This document shows positions 15,747-22,615 of a stretch of DNA of 23,117 nucleotides, piece by piece. Position 1 is the first letter of the stretch; every line of letters starts with the position of its first letter. Below the pieces are notes generated by a model. That model was given only the letters and a program-made list of their open reading frames with translations, did no database searches and was not told the DNA's origin. Made by a program: the position numbers and the translations under genes. The stretch comes from Miltoncostaeales bacterium (GTDB lineage: Bacteria; Actinomycetota; Thermoleophilia; Miltoncostaeales; Miltoncostaeaceae), in NCBI GenBank assembly GCA_030829765.1, contig JAUROO010000052.1:1-23117 (forward strand), written 5' to 3'.

Positions 15747-15747
15747 T
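15742..15747 (+). promoter_or_regulatory. -10 element TATAGT of the cobalamin-riboswitch transcript
   Basis: TATAGT is the closest match to TATAAT noted in the window. It would start transcription near 15754, just before the P1 stem of the riboswitch at 15760. It contains the TAG stop codon (15744-15746) of the preceding gene. No -35 box was recognised. Confidence 0.55.
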
Positions 15748-15759
15748 CCCCGGCACGAC

Positions 15760-15921
15760 GCCATGGGCGGTGGTGAGGGAAGCCGGTGCGATTCCGGCGC
15801 GGTCCCGCCACTGTGACCGGGGCGCCGCCGCTGGGGTCCACGAGGCCCGGCCACTGGGGATCACCCGGGAAGGCGCGGGGGCGCAGCACCCGGGAGCCAG
15901 GAGACCTGCCTCCGCCTTGGC
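15760..15921 (+). promoter_or_regulatory. Cobalamin (B12) riboswitch
   Basis: The conserved blocks of the adenosylcobalamin class are in order: AGGGAAGCCGGTGCGATTCC from 15776, GGTCCCGCCACTGTGA (15801-15816), and the B12 box AGCCAGGAGACCTGCC (15895-15910). The closing P1 stem pairs GCCA(T)GGGCGG (15760-15770) with CCGCCTTGGC (15912-15921), with one bulged T. The ribosome-binding site GAGG of the next gene (15934-15937) lies 12 nt downstream, so control of translation initiation is more likely than attenuation. Binding of B12 is expected to switch the uptake genes off. Confidence 0.95.
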
Positions 15922-15943
15922 ACCACGACCTTCGAGGACTGAG

Positions 15944-17407
15944 GTGACGGTGCGCGGGTACCCCCACGGGACCCCACATGAGGTGACCCCGCCCGGCGAC
16001 GCCGTGGTGGCCCGCGTGCGCGGACTGCGGTTCACCTACGGCGGTGCGCGGGCTGCTGCCCTGGACGGCGTGGACCTCGACGTCCGCGCGGGCGAGGTGC
16101 TGGTGCTGGAGGGCCCGTCGGGCGGCGGGAAGAGCACCCTGCTGCGCTCGCTCGCCGGGCTCGTTCCCGACTTCCACGGCGGCGTGCTGGGCGGCAGCGT
16201 CGAGGTGGCCGGCATGGATGCCCTGCGGCAGCCGCCCGCCGCGCTCGGCGGCGCCGTGGGCATGGTGTTCCAGGACCCCGAGGCGCAGGCGGTGCTGGGG
16301 ACGGTGGAGCGCGACGTGGCATTCGGGCCGGCCAACGCCGGCATGCCGGCGGCGGAGATCGCCCGGCGCGTGGATGGCGCCCTGCGGGCGGCCGGGGCGT
16401 CGCACCTGCGCGATCGCCGCATCGAGGCGCTGTCCTCGGGTGAGCGGCAGCGCGTGGCGATCGCCGGGGTACTGGCGCGTGGCCCGCGGCTGCTCCTGCT
16501 GGATGAGCCCACCTCACAGCTGGATGCACAGGCGGCGGCGGACCTGGCGCGCGCGCTGCGCGAACTGGCGGATGCGGGCACCGCCGTGGTCATCACCGAG
16601 CACCGCGCCGAGCGCGTGCGCCCCATCGCGGACCGCGTCCTGGCGGTGTGCTGCGGCCAGGTGGGGCCGGCCGCGCCCGACGAGGCCACCGGGGAGCCGC
16701 CCGCGCCGTGCACCGCCACGGCGCCGCCCGCGGCGCGCGCCGAGGGCATCGTGGCCGGGCACGACGGGCGGCACGTGCTGCGCGGCGCGTCGCTGGTGCT
16801 GGTGCCCGGCCGCGTCACGGCACTCACCGGACCCAACGGCAGCGGGAAGAGCACTCTCCTTCGCGCCCTGGCAGGCCTGCACTGCCCCACGGACGGGCGC
16901 GTGCTCCTGGGGGATGAGGACGTCTCCGCGCTGCCGCCGGAGCTGCGGTTCCCCCGGCTCGGAATGGTGCCGCAGGACCCGGGCCGCCACCTGCTCACCG
17001 AGCGCGTGGATGACGAGATCGCCGTGGCCCTGCGCGCCCAGGGCATCACCGGCGATCTGCGGGATGCGCGCATCGCCGCGGTCGCCGACGACCTGGAGCT
17101 CGGCCACCTGCTGGACCGCCATCCCCTCGACCTCAGCGTGGGCGAGCGGGAGCGCGTGGCGCTCGCCGCGATCCTGGTGGCCGACCCCGCGGTGCTCGTG
17201 CTCGACGAGCCCACGCGCGGCATGGACCCGTCCCGCAAGAGGGCACTGGCCCACCTCATCCGGCGCCGGGCGGCCGAGGGTGCCGCCGTGCTGGTGGCCA
17301 CCCACGATGGCCCCTTCGCCGTTGCCGCGGCCGATGAGGTGCTCGAGATGGTGAACGGCGACGCCGTGCCCACGGGCCTGCCACCCACGTCCCTCCTGCA
17401 CGCGTGA
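15944..17407 (+). CDS. ECF transporter ATPase, fused EcfA-EcfA' (two ABC domains)
   Basis: 487-aa cytoplasmic ATPase that powers an energy-coupling-factor importer, here predicted for cobalamin because of the riboswitch. Domain 1 (about 22-240) has Walker A GPSGGGKST (57-65), a Q-loop FQDPEAQ, signature LSSGERQR (163-170) and Walker B LLLLDEPTSQLD (183-194). Domain 2 (about 265-480) has Walker A GPNGSGKST (296-304), PQDPGRH, signature LSVGERER (397-404) and LVLDEPTRGMD (418-428). The two halves differ, as in EcfA/EcfA' heterodimers, and are joined by an Ala/Pro-rich linker. GTG 15944 is chosen over the longer open frame because it follows GAGG by 6 nt and the frame upstream is riboswitch. The stop overlaps the S-component start (GTGA). 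Confidence 0.92.
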   Translation: MTVRGYPHGTPHEVTPPGDAVVARVRGLRFTYGGARAAALDGVDLDVRAGEVLVLEGPSGGGKSTLLRSLAGLVPDFHGGVLGGSVEVAGMDALRQPPAALGGAVGMVFQDPEAQAVLGTVERDVAFGPANAGMPAAEIARRVDGALRAAGASHLRDRRIEALSSGERQRVAIAGVLARGPRLLLLDEPTSQLDAQAAADLARALRELADAGTAVVITEHRAERVRPIADRVLAVCCGQVGPAAPDEATGEPPAPCTATAPPAARAEGIVAGHDGRHVLRGASLVLVPGRVTALTGPNGSGKSTLLRALAGLHCPTDGRVLLGDEDVSALPPELRFPRLGMVPQDPGRHLLTERVDDEIAVALRAQGITGDLRDARIAAVADDLELGHLLDRHPLDLSVGERERVALAAILVADPAVLVLDEPTRGMDPSRKRALAHLIRRRAAEGAAVLVATHDGPFAVAAADEVLEMVNGDAVPTGLPPTSLLHA

Positions 17408-18027
17408 GCGCTGCCGCCGTGGTGGTCCTCGCGACCATCGCACTGCTGCTCCTGGGATGGGTGGCGTGGGAGCGCGGCGCCGGTGGCCCCAAGATGCTCG
17501 CGCTCACCGCCACGCTGGGCGCGGCCACGGCCGCGGGGCGGGTGCTGTTCGCAGCCGTGCCCTCGGTGAAGCCCGTCACCACCATGTGCCTGGTGGCCGG
17601 TGCCGCGCTGGGCGCCCGCGCCGGCATGGCCGTGGGGGCACTCGCCGCGCTCATCTCCAACGCCTTCCTCGGCCAGGGCCCCTGGACCCCCGCCCAGATG
17701 CTGCTGTGGGGCGCGGTGGGGGCGTCGGGGGCCCTGCTGCGCCCGGCCACGCGCACCCGCCTGGGCCTGGCCGTGGTGGCCGGCGCCTGGGGACTGGCAT
17801 TCGGATGGGCCATGAACCTGTGGTTCCTCGCCACGTTCGGCCCCGAGGTGTCGTGGGCGGCGTTCATCGCCGCATGCGTGGCGAGCGCGTGGTTCGACGT
17901 GGCCCATGCCGTCGGCAACGTGGTCTTCGCCCTGGTCATCGGGCCCGCCCTGTACCGCCTGCTGTCGCGCTATGCGGCCCGGGTGCGCGTGCAGCACGCC
18001 CCGGCGCCCGGGGCACCCGCGGGCTAG
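17404..18027 (+). CDS. ECF transporter substrate-binding S component, CbrT-like
   Basis: 207-aa membrane protein with about six hydrophobic helices. The block VKPVTTMCLVAGAALGARAG (55-74) and the later ISNAFLGQGPWTPAQMLLWG (84-103) match the pattern of actinobacterial ECF S components predicted for cobalamin (CbrT group). Together with the upstream riboswitch this makes vitamin B12 or a corrinoid the likely substrate. It is cotranslated with the fused ATPase gene (4-bp overlap GTGA). The scaffold EcfT, needed to join ATPases and S component, is not encoded here. The stop TAG interlocks with the stop of the convergent lyase gene in one CTAG. Confidence 0.85.
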   Translation: MSAAAVVVLATIALLLLGWVAWERGAGGPKMLALTATLGAATAAGRVLFAAVPSVKPVTTMCLVAGAALGARAGMAVGALAALISNAFLGQGPWTPAQMLLWGAVGASGALLRPATRTRLGLAVVAGAWGLAFGWAMNLWFLATFGPEVSWAAFIAACVASAWFDVAHAVGNVVFALVIGPALYRLLSRYAARVRVQHAPAPGAPAG

Positions 18028-19526
18028 GAGCCGGCGATCTCGCGGGCGCGGGCGCGGAGGGATGACTCCGCGCGCTCCGCGCGCGCACGGGTACCCGACC
18101 CCCACGAGCGCGCCGCCGCGATGTCCTCGCGGCATGCCGCCACCATCTCCTCGGTGCGGCCCGGGGCGGATGATCCCTCCTGCAGGCGCATGTCGGCGGC
18201 CGCCTCGGGGTCGAGAGCCCGCCGGATCACATCGGCAGGCACCTGCAGATCGATGCCGTCGCTGGCCATGGCGGCCTCGGCGAGCAGCGCCGGGGTGAGG
18301 GCCGACTCGTCACGCCCGGAGTCCACCAGCATCTTCACGGCGCGCCCCACCACGTGGTGGGCGGTGCGGTAGTCCAGCCCGGCCTCCTGCGCCAGCACGT
18401 CCGCCAGGTCTGCCGCGGTGATGAACCCGCTGCGCGCGGCCGTGCCCGCGCGGGTGGCATCCAGCGTCAGGCCCTCCACGACCTCCGCCATCAGGCGGGT
18501 GGATGCGATCACCTCATCGAGGGCCCGGGGGACCACCGTGTTCAGTACGTGGAAGTGGTCAGTGCGCGCCGACCCCGTGTGCAGGGCAACCAGCATCCCC
18601 GCGAGGTCCCCGGACACCGTCCCCGCCGTGGCGCGCACCACGGCGAGCGCGTAGGGGTTGCGCTTCTGCGGCATCAGCGCGCTCGCGCGGCTGTGGCGAT
18701 CGGCCAGCTGCGCGATGCCGAACTCGCGGCTGGCAAGGATCTCCAGGTCCTGCGCCTGCTCCGACTGGTGGGTGGCCGTGGTCGCCGCCGCGGACATCAG
18801 GTCCACGTAGGCATCCCATTGCCACATGGCGTCCTTCACGTGCGGAACCGTGCCAGCGGCGCCGAGCAGGTCGGCCAGGCGCGACCGGTCCAGGGGCCAC
18901 CGCGATCCCGCGCTGCCGCCGGCTCCGGCCACCGACATGTCCAGCTCCTCGTGGATGCCGCGGAGTCGTGCCGCATCGCGCAGCACCGGGTAGGCATAGG
19001 CCAGCACCAGGTGCCCGAGACGCGTGGGCTGCGCGGGCTGCAGGTAGGTGTAGTCGGCGGCCAGGTCGGTGGCATGCCGCGCCGCCAGGTCCACCAGCGC
19101 GGCGGCGAGGGCCACGCAGGCGTCGTGCAGGTCGCGGGCGCCATCGCGCGCCACGATCCGCAGCCCCACCCGGAAGGCCTCGCGGCGTGGGCGTCCCGCC
19201 GACAGCCACCCGGCGGCCGTGGCGCCCGCGCGCGATCGCAATTCGTGCTCGCGGCTGTTGAATGCATCGCCCAGCGCCGGGTTCCACGGGAAGGCGTCAC
19301 CCGGAATGGCATCCAGCTCGAGGAGCGCGATCAGGAGGGCCTGCGCCTGGTCAGCGGGGATCGCCCCGGCCTCGGCCAGCATCACTGCATGGGCCAGGTC
19401 CGATGTGCTGAGCCCCCGGGCCAGCCGCGGCCCCGCCTGCGACTCGTAGCGGTAGCCGGCGTCGATCAGCGCGTCGGCCGGGCCGCCGTCCAGGCGCCCG
19501 CCGCTCCCAAGGTAGTCCTGCGACAC
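18024..19526 (-). CDS. Argininosuccinate lyase-family protein with altered active-site motifs
   Basis: 500-aa member of the fumarase/aspartase/argininosuccinate lyase superfamily, which cleaves C-N bonds with release of fumarate. The superfamily loop is present as ASALMPQKRNP (281-291), keeping the expected catalytic Ser282, and LQPAQPTRLGH matches ArgH. Two ArgH hallmarks are changed: TGRSRND reads AGRPRRE (110-116), and the catalytic His of YTHLQ is Tyr161 (YTYLQ). True argininosuccinate lyase activity is therefore doubtful; a related amino-acid or aminopolycarboxylate lyase is possible. GTG 19526 starts 10 bp after copA, and a -10-like TAGGCT ends 7 nt before it. No arginine-biosynthesis gene is nearby. 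Confidence 0.88.
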   Translation of the reverse strand: MSQDYLGSGGRLDGGPADALIDAGYRYESQAGPRLARGLSTSDLAHAVMLAEAGAIPADQAQALLIALLELDAIPGDAFPWNPALGDAFNSREHELRSRAGATAAGWLSAGRPRREAFRVGLRIVARDGARDLHDACVALAAALVDLAARHATDLAADYTYLQPAQPTRLGHLVLAYAYPVLRDAARLRGIHEELDMSVAGAGGSAGSRWPLDRSRLADLLGAAGTVPHVKDAMWQWDAYVDLMSAAATTATHQSEQAQDLEILASREFGIAQLADRHSRASALMPQKRNPYALAVVRATAGTVSGDLAGMLVALHTGSARTDHFHVLNTVVPRALDEVIASTRLMAEVVEGLTLDATRAGTAARSGFITAADLADVLAQEAGLDYRTAHHVVGRAVKMLVDSGRDESALTPALLAEAAMASDGIDLQVPADVIRRALDPEAAADMRLQEGSSAPGRTEEMVAACREDIAAARSWGSGTRARAERAESSLRARAREIAGS

Positions 19527-19533
19527 GCCCGGC

Positions 19534-19539
19534 AGCCTA
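19534..19539 (-). promoter_or_regulatory. Possible -10 element TAGGCT overlapping the copA stop codon
   Basis: Minus-strand TAGGCT begins with the copA stop TAG and ends 7 nt before GTG 19526 of the lyase gene. It could give the lyase its own leaderless message besides readthrough from copZA. No -35 was recognised. Confidence 0.4.
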
Positions 19540-21729
19540 GCGGGCCGGACGGAAACCGCGCAGACGCAGGGAGTTCGTGACCACGAAGATGCTGGACAGC
19601 CCCATGGCGGCGGCGGCGATGAGCGGATTCAGGAGCCCCATGACCGCCAGCGGGATGGCCGCGACGTTGTACCCGAAGGCCCACACGAGGTTGCCGCGGA
19701 TCGTGCGGAGCGTGCGCCGCGACAACCGAATGGCGTCGGCGATCGCCCGCGGGTCGGGGGTGACCAGCGTGATGTCCGCGGCCTCGGAGGCCACATCGGT
19801 GCCGGTGCCCATGGCGATGCCCAGGTCGGCGCGCACGAGCGCCGGGGCGTCGTTCACGCCGTCGCCCGCCATGGCCACGACCTCGCCCGCGGCCTGGAGA
19901 TCGCGCACCGCCCGCTCCTTGCCCTCGGGCAGCACGCCGCTCACGACCTCGTCGATGCCCACGGACGCGGCCACGGCACGGGCGGGCTCCTCGGCGTCAC
20001 CGGTCAGCATGACCGGCCTCAGTCCCAGGTCGCGCAGCATGGCGATCGCGCGGGCCGCCTCCGGCCGCACCACGTCGCCCACCGCGATGATTCCCGCCGG
20101 GCGGCCATCCACCCGCACGGCCACCACGGTCAGCCCGTCGGCCAGCGCCCGGTCCCGCGCGTCGGCGAGCGCGCCGTCCAGGTCGCCGCTGCGAACCACC
20201 TCCACCACCTGGCCCGCGACCTCCGCCGTCACCCCCACGCCCGCCGTGGCCCGGAACGCCGTGGCCCCCGGCAGCGGACGCGACGGGTACCGGGCCGCCT
20301 CGGTGATGGCCCGCCCGATGGGATGCTCGCTGCCTGCCTCGGCCGCACCCGCGAGGGCGAGGACGTCGTTGCCATCCCACCCCGGGGCGGGCGCGAGCCG
20401 TGCCACGCGCATCACCCCCTCGGTGAGCGTGCCTGTCTTGTCGAGCACGGCCGCGGTCACGCGGCGCGTGCCCTCCAGCACCTCGGGCCCGCGGATGAGG
20501 ATGCCCAGCTGCGCGCCCCTTCCTGTGCCCACCATGAGCGCCGCGGGCGTCGCAAGACCCAGCGCGCACGGGCAGGAGATGACCAGCACGGCCACGGCGG
20601 CGGTCATGGCCTCACCCGCGGGATTCCCCGTGGCGAGCCACCCCACCAGCGTGCCCAGGGCGATCAGGATGACCACGGGCACGAAGACGCCCGCCACACG
20701 GTCGGCCAGGCGCTGCACGGGGGCCTTGCCGGCCTGCGCCGCCCGCACCAGCGCCGCCACCCGGTGGACGGCGGTCTCCGAGCCCACGCGGGTGGCCCGC
20801 ACGACGATGCGACCCCCTGCGTTCAGGGCGCCGCCCTCCACCGGGTCGCCCGGGCCGACCTCCACGGGGACGCTCTCGCCGGTCAGCAGGGCGCGGTCCA
20901 CGGCCGAGGCGCCCTCCACAACCTCGCCATCCACGGGGACGCGACCCCCGGGGCGCACCACCACCTCCTCGCCCACCAGGACGTCCGCCGCCGGCACGTC
21001 CACCTCGGCGCCGTCGCGCACGACGATGGCCGCATCCGGCGCGAGGGCCATGAGCGCCCGGATGGCCTCGCCGGCGCTGCGGCGCGCCCGGGCCTCGAGG
21101 TAGCGACCCAGCAGCACGAGGGTCACGATTCCCGCTGCCACCTCGAAGTACAGCTCGGCCCCCGCCGAGTCGGACGGCAGCAGCGACATGTGCATGGTCA
21201 TGCCGATCTCGCCGGCACCCAGGAACAGCATCGCCGCGAGCGACCAGCCCCACGCCACGGCCGAGCCGAGCGAGATGAGGGTATCCATCGATGCCGAGCG
21301 GTGGCGCAGCGCAGCCCAGGCACCCATGTGGAAGGTCCAGCCGCACCACCACACCACGGGCGTCGCCAGCACCAGGGACACCCACTGCCACCCCGGAAAC
21401 TGCAGGGGCGGGGCCATCGAGAGCGCCATCACCGGAACCGTGAGCACGGCGGCCCATACCAGTCGACGGCGGAGGGCCGCCGATGCGGAGGTGGCGGAGT
21501 CGCCGGCATCCACCGGGGCCTCGCCGGCCGGGGCGGCACCGTATCCCGCGCGGCGCACGACCTCCACGAGATCCGCGCCGTCCATGCCCTCCGGGGCATC
21601 CACGTGCGCCCGCTCGGTCGCCAGGCTGACGGTTGCGGATACCCCATCCACCGTATTCAGCGCCTTCTCCACCCGCGCCGCGCAGGCGGCGCAGGTCATG
21701 CCCTCGATCAGGAGGTCGTGCTCAGGCAA
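19537..21729 (-). CDS. copA: Copper-exporting P1B-type ATPase
   Basis: 730-aa Cu(I) efflux pump. It begins with one heavy-metal-associated domain (Cys13-x-x-Cys16 in GMTCAAC), followed by eight TM helices. The transmembrane metal site is Cys386-Pro-Cys388 (CPC), with YN and MGLSS motifs near the C-terminus that define the Cu(I) subgroup P1B-1. The catalytic domains have TGES (283-286), DKTGTLT with phosphorylated Asp430, SEHPIG (His469) and GDGVNDAP (623-630). TTG 21729 is used because it precedes the HMA domain and overlaps the copZ stop by 8 bp, implying translational coupling. The lyase gene follows 10 bp later on the same strand. Confidence 0.95.
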   Translation of the reverse strand: MPEHDLLIEGMTCAACAARVEKALNTVDGVSATVSLATERAHVDAPEGMDGADLVEVVRRAGYGAAPAGEAPVDAGDSATSASAALRRRLVWAAVLTVPVMALSMAPPLQFPGWQWVSLVLATPVVWWCGWTFHMGAWAALRHRSASMDTLISLGSAVAWGWSLAAMLFLGAGEIGMTMHMSLLPSDSAGAELYFEVAAGIVTLVLLGRYLEARARRSAGEAIRALMALAPDAAIVVRDGAEVDVPAADVLVGEEVVVRPGGRVPVDGEVVEGASAVDRALLTGESVPVEVGPGDPVEGGALNAGGRIVVRATRVGSETAVHRVAALVRAAQAGKAPVQRLADRVAGVFVPVVILIALGTLVGWLATGNPAGEAMTAAVAVLVISCPCALGLATPAALMVGTGRGAQLGILIRGPEVLEGTRRVTAAVLDKTGTLTEGVMRVARLAPAPGWDGNDVLALAGAAEAGSEHPIGRAITEAARYPSRPLPGATAFRATAGVGVTAEVAGQVVEVVRSGDLDGALADARDRALADGLTVVAVRVDGRPAGIIAVGDVVRPEAARAIAMLRDLGLRPVMLTGDAEEPARAVAASVGIDEVVSGVLPEGKERAVRDLQAAGEVVAMAGDGVNDAPALVRADLGIAMGTGTDVASEAADITLVTPDPRAIADAIRLSRRTLRTIRGNLVWAFGYNVAAIPLAVMGLLNPLIAAAAMGLSSIFVVTNSLRLRGFRPAR

Positions 21730-21919
21730 CCCCGTACCCGGCTTCGACGATCGCGTCGCGCACCAGGCGACCGTCCGGATCGCCGTCCACCAGCACGGTG
21801 CCGGTCGCAGGGTCTGCCGCCACGGCCCTCACGCCGGGCACGGCACCCACGGACTCCTCCACGGCCTTCCGGCAGTGGTCGCAACTCATCCCGGTGACCC
21901 GGTAGGTGGTACCACCCAT
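21722..21919 (-). CDS. copZ: CopZ-type copper chaperone
   Basis: 65-aa soluble heavy-metal-associated domain that carries Cu(I) to the pump encoded next. The metal motif is GMSCDHC with Cys13 and Cys16, and the whole beta-alpha-beta pattern fits one HMA domain. A strong ribosome-binding site, GGGAGG (minus strand, 21930-21925), sits 5 nt before ATG 21919, and an extended -10 lies just upstream. The stop lies inside the start region of copA (8-bp overlap). No CsoR-type repressor gene is in the window. Confidence 0.93.
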   Translation of the reverse strand: MGGTTYRVTGMSCDHCRKAVEESVGAVPGVRAVAADPATGTVLVDGDPDGRLVRDAIVEAGYGVA

Positions 21920-21941
21920 GCCGACCTCCCATCGTCCGCCG

Positions 21942-21950
21942 ACGGTATCA
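21942..21950 (-). promoter_or_regulatory. Extended -10 promoter of copZA
   Basis: On the minus strand TGATACCGT combines an extended TGn motif with the -10 TACCGT. The start would fall near 21935, leaving a leader of about 16 nt with GGGAGG as ribosome-binding site. It lies in the 46-bp gap after the STAS gene. Confidence 0.5.
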
Positions 21951-21965
21951 CCGCCGGCACGGGGG

Positions 21966-22307
21966 CTAGGCGGCCGGAAGCTCCTCGGCCTCGACCAGCA
22001 CGGCGGTCACGCCCGAGATATTGAGGAGGCGCCGCACCGCGTCCGACGGGGCATGCAGGCGGATGGCCGCCGCGCCCTCGCGGGACCGCTCGTTGGCGGC
22101 GATGAGGGCACCGAGTCCGCGGCTGTCCATGAAGGTGACCGCAGCCAGGTCCACATAGACCATGCGCCCGTCGCGCTGGGCGTCGGTGAGCACCGCCGAG
22201 ACCTCCGACAGGGTGCTGGCGTCCACCACCCCCTCGACGATGACGACGATGCCCGAGGGGCGTTCGTCCGTGGTTACGGTGACGTGTGCGTTGCTGGGTT
22301 CCGTCAT
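21966..22307 (-). CDS. STAS-domain anti-sigma factor antagonist-like protein
   Basis: 113-aa single STAS domain, SpoIIAA/RsbV type, which binds an anti-sigma kinase when unphosphorylated. The conserved loop reads AAVTFMDSRGLGALIAAN, with Ser62 (after Asp61) at the usual phosphorylation site. The N-terminal strand DERPSGIVVIVEGVVDASTL is typical. ATG 22307 is chosen over longer forms because those residues have no STAS match and run into the promoter region. A TANNNT hexamer (TAGTGT, minus strand 22324-22319) lies 11 nt upstream. No anti-sigma kinase or sigma factor gene is in the window. The Ser/Thr kinases of this region are Hanks-type, not RsbW-type. It diverges from the small membrane protein gene and precedes copZ by 46 bp. 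Confidence 0.9.
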   Translation of the reverse strand: MTEPSNAHVTVTTDERPSGIVVIVEGVVDASTLSEVSAVLTDAQRDGRMVYVDLAAVTFMDSRGLGALIAANERSREGAAAIRLHAPSDAVRRLLNISGVTAVLVEAEELPAA

Positions 22308-22338
22308 AGCGGGCCGGGACACTACCCTTCCGTGCCGG

Positions 22339-22344
22339 TAATGT
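22339..22344 (+). promoter_or_regulatory. -10 element TAATGT of the 56-aa membrane protein gene
   Basis: TAATGT lies 45 nt before GTG 22390, giving a leader of about 39 nt that contains the ribosome-binding site GAGAGG (22379-22384). It sits 14 bp from the divergent -10 of the STAS gene, so both promoters share one short regulatory interval. Confidence 0.45.
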
Positions 22345-22389
22345 GGCGACGGCCGACGAAGGGGCCGCCGCGAACCGCGAGAGGACGTC

Positions 22390-22560
22390 GTGAAGAAGCT
22401 GCCGATCTGGATGGTCACCACCCTGCTGCTGCTGGGCGTCCTCATGACGTGGGCCGGCTGGTACGACCGCCACGAGGTCGGCCTCCTGCCGTTCGTGCTC
22501 GGAGTCCTCTTCATCCTGTTCGGGCTGGCCTCCGCGCCGCGGGTGTTCGCCGACGACTGA
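22390..22560 (+). CDS. 56-aa two-helix membrane protein
   Basis: Not recognised as a named family. GTG 22390 follows the ribosome-binding site GAGAGG (22379-22384) by 5 nt. The product begins MKKLPIWMVTTLLLLGVLMT and has two hydrophobic helices (about 6-23 and 31-49), joined by a short loop WYDRHEVG and ending RVFADD. The lysines near the N-terminus suggest the N-terminus is inside. It is followed without a gap by the phosphotransferase-like reading frame, so the two may be cotranscribed. Codon use is as GC-rich as its neighbours, and the clear ribosome-binding site supports a real gene. Confidence 0.7.
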   Translation: MKKLPIWMVTTLLLLGVLMTWAGWYDRHEVGLLPFVLGVLFILFGLASAPRVFADD

Positions 22561-22615
22561 CCTCCCGGCGGGCGGCGGGCGCTTCGCGCTGTCGCGACCC
22601 GCAGGCCGGATCCCG

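Noticed and set aside
16036..18135. 699-aa open frame on the minus strand opposite the ECF genes
   Set aside because: It is antisense to two genes with intact motifs and a riboswitch. Its translation is low-complexity Arg/Ala/Ser/Pro, as GC-rich third positions keep antisense frames open.
19577..21103. 508-aa plus-strand frame opposite copA
   Set aside because: Ser/Thr/Ala/Arg-rich shadow of a complete P-type ATPase gene; no ribosome-binding site or domain.
21966..22514. Longer 182-aa form of the STAS protein
   Set aside because: The extra N-terminal residues are Arg/Ser-rich without STAS features and overlap the divergent promoter and the start of the 56-aa gene.
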